Assembly: GCA_900551395.1 (NCBI GenBank) | Contig: URVX01000096.1 | Location: 1 to 5,106, forward strand | Length of the DNA: 5,106 bases | Source of the DNA: an uncultured Subdoligranulum sp. | GTDB taxonomy: Bacteria; Bacillota; Clostridia; Christensenellales; CAG-314 | Direction: 5' to 3' | Shown: in pieces, positions 4,759 through 5,106 of the stretch | Position numbering within the stretch: the first letter of the stretch is position 1 | How the letters are laid out: each line of letters begins with the position of its first letter | Notes under the pieces: model-generated | What the model saw: only the letters and a program-made list of their open reading frames with translations | Databases searched by the model: none | What the model was told of the DNA's origin: nothing | Program-made: the position numbers and the translations under genes

Positions 4759-4803
4759 AGTTCAACCCTCTTTCAGTTGACGCAAGGTTGTCCGAATAAA
4801 AAA

Positions 4804-4971
4804 TTATTTGGCTTCCTTGTGTGCGGTGTGTTTTTTGCAGAATCTGCAATATTTGTTAAGCTCCAGTCTGTCGGTGGTGTTTTTCTTGTTTTTGTAACCG
4901 TCATAGTTACGTTGTTTACACTCCGTGCACGCCAAAGTTATCTTAACTCTGTTGCCCTTCGTATTAGCCAT
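4804..4971 (-). CDS. rpmG: Large-subunit ribosomal protein L33 (bL33), zinc-binding type
   Basis: Reading the minus strand from the ATG at 4971 gives a 55-residue basic protein, starting MANTKGNRVKITLACTEC and ending CRFCKKHTAHKEAK. L33 sits near the E site of the 50S subunit. Four cysteines at C15, C18, C42 and C45 form two CxxC pairs, the zinc-ribbon (C+) version; many bacteria carry C- paralogues that are swapped in under zinc shortage. The motif NYDGYKNKKNTTDRLELNKY (22-41) is typical. The start has AGGAGA 7 nt upstream (4979-4984). It is the first gene of the operon, with secE 45 nt downstream and no terminator between them. The gene is easily missed because of its small size. Confidence 0.96.
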   Translation of the reverse strand: MANTKGNRVKITLACTECKQRNYDGYKNKKNTTDRLELNKYCRFCKKHTAHKEAK

Positions 4972-4985
4972 CGTATTTTCTCCTA

Positions 4986-5026
4986 AAATTTTTCAGTGCA
5001 AAAATTTGCACCCCTTAAAAGAGTGC
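4986..5026 (-). promoter_or_regulatory. rpmG 5' leader with mutually exclusive hairpins
   Basis: The leader of about 55 nt can form three overlapping helices. H1 is GCACUCU (5026-5020) with GGGGUGC (5014-5008). H2 is GUGCAA (5011-5006) with UUGCAC (5001-4996). H3 is AAAUUUUU (5007-5000) with AAAAAUUU (4993-4986), ending directly beside the ribosome binding site (4979-4984). H1 excludes H2 by sharing 5008-5011, and H2 excludes H3. This is seen in the sequence; a regulatory role is only a possibility, because short AT-rich leaders form such pairs by chance. Confidence 0.35.
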
Positions 5027-5032
5027 TTGTTT

Positions 5033-5061
5033 ATGTTAACAAAGCCCGACGATTTTGTCAA
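5033..5061 (-). promoter_or_regulatory. Promoter of the rpmG-secE-nusG-rplKAJL cluster
   Basis: On the minus strand a perfect TTGACA (5061-5056) is followed by a 17-bp spacer and TAACAT (5038-5033), with TG one base before the -10 (extended -10). The start is predicted near 5026, giving a leader of about 55 nt. A/T-rich tracts upstream of the -35 (5062-5095) resemble an UP element. This strength suits a ribosomal operon. It is the only convincing promoter found upstream of rplL, so all seven genes are probably transcribed from it, although internal promoters within coding regions cannot be excluded. Confidence 0.85.
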
Positions 5062-5106
5062 GCAAAAATCAGATAAAATCTTAAAAAATCACGTTTTTCC
5101 GAAATT

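Noticed and set aside
4759..4803. A tRNA-Trp gene in the rpmG-secE gap, as seen in some genomes
   Set aside because: The gap is only 45 nt, too short for a tRNA.
1..5106. CRISPR arrays, insertion sequences, rRNA or phage genes
   Set aside because: No regularly spaced repeats, transposase motifs, terminal inverted repeats or rRNA segments were seen; apart from the leaders the window is core housekeeping DNA.

Overview
The window is an almost fully minus-strand stretch of bacterial chromosome. It carries the ribosomal-protein and transcription cluster rpmG-secE-nusG-rplK-rplA-rplJ-rplL, followed by a separately transcribed class II fumarase gene (fumC). At the left edge is the promoter, leader and attenuator-like terminator of a further gene that begins outside the window. 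Several features suggest a Gram-positive, clostridial-type bacterium (Bacillota): a zinc-ribbon (four-cysteine) L33, a minimal single-span SecE, AGGAGG-type ribosome binding sites, A/T-rich spacers, intrinsic terminators and a kink-turn plus attenuator in front of rplJ. A finer placement cannot be read from this sequence.

Layout, right to left in the direction of transcription. A strong extended -10 promoter (5033-5061) starts a leader of about 55 nt that can form several competing hairpins, then rpmG (4804-4971), secE (4528-4758) and nusG (3984-4514). The 90-nt nusG-rplK spacer holds a 7-bp GC hairpin and, directly before rplK, a structure closely resembling the ribosomal L1 binding site. 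rplK (3468-3893) and rplA (2764-3453) follow. The 151-nt rplA-rplJ spacer is a complete L10-type leader: a kink-turn element, an antiterminator segment and an intrinsic terminator. rplJ (2121-2612) and rplL (1688-2062) come next, and the operon closes with a 12-bp hairpin terminator (1645-1672).

fumC (217-1575) has its own consensus promoter (TTGAAC, 17 bp, TATAAT) and a very short 5' UTR. Downstream of it a new promoter (146-175) reads towards the left edge. It drives a leader of about 120 nt that ends in a terminator hairpin, followed by a purine-rich ribosome binding site 1-2 codon lengths from the edge. This is the layout of a cis-regulatory attenuator of a class I do not recognise, and it is the least explained part of the window.

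Together the cluster makes the L1 stalk (L11, L1), the L10-L12 stalk that recruits translation factors, the NusG elongation factor and the SecE subunit of the translocon. Two feedback loops are visible in the RNA: L1 on rplK-rplA and L10(-L12) on rplJ-rplL. Unlike the common arrangement, rpoB and rpoC do not follow rplL.
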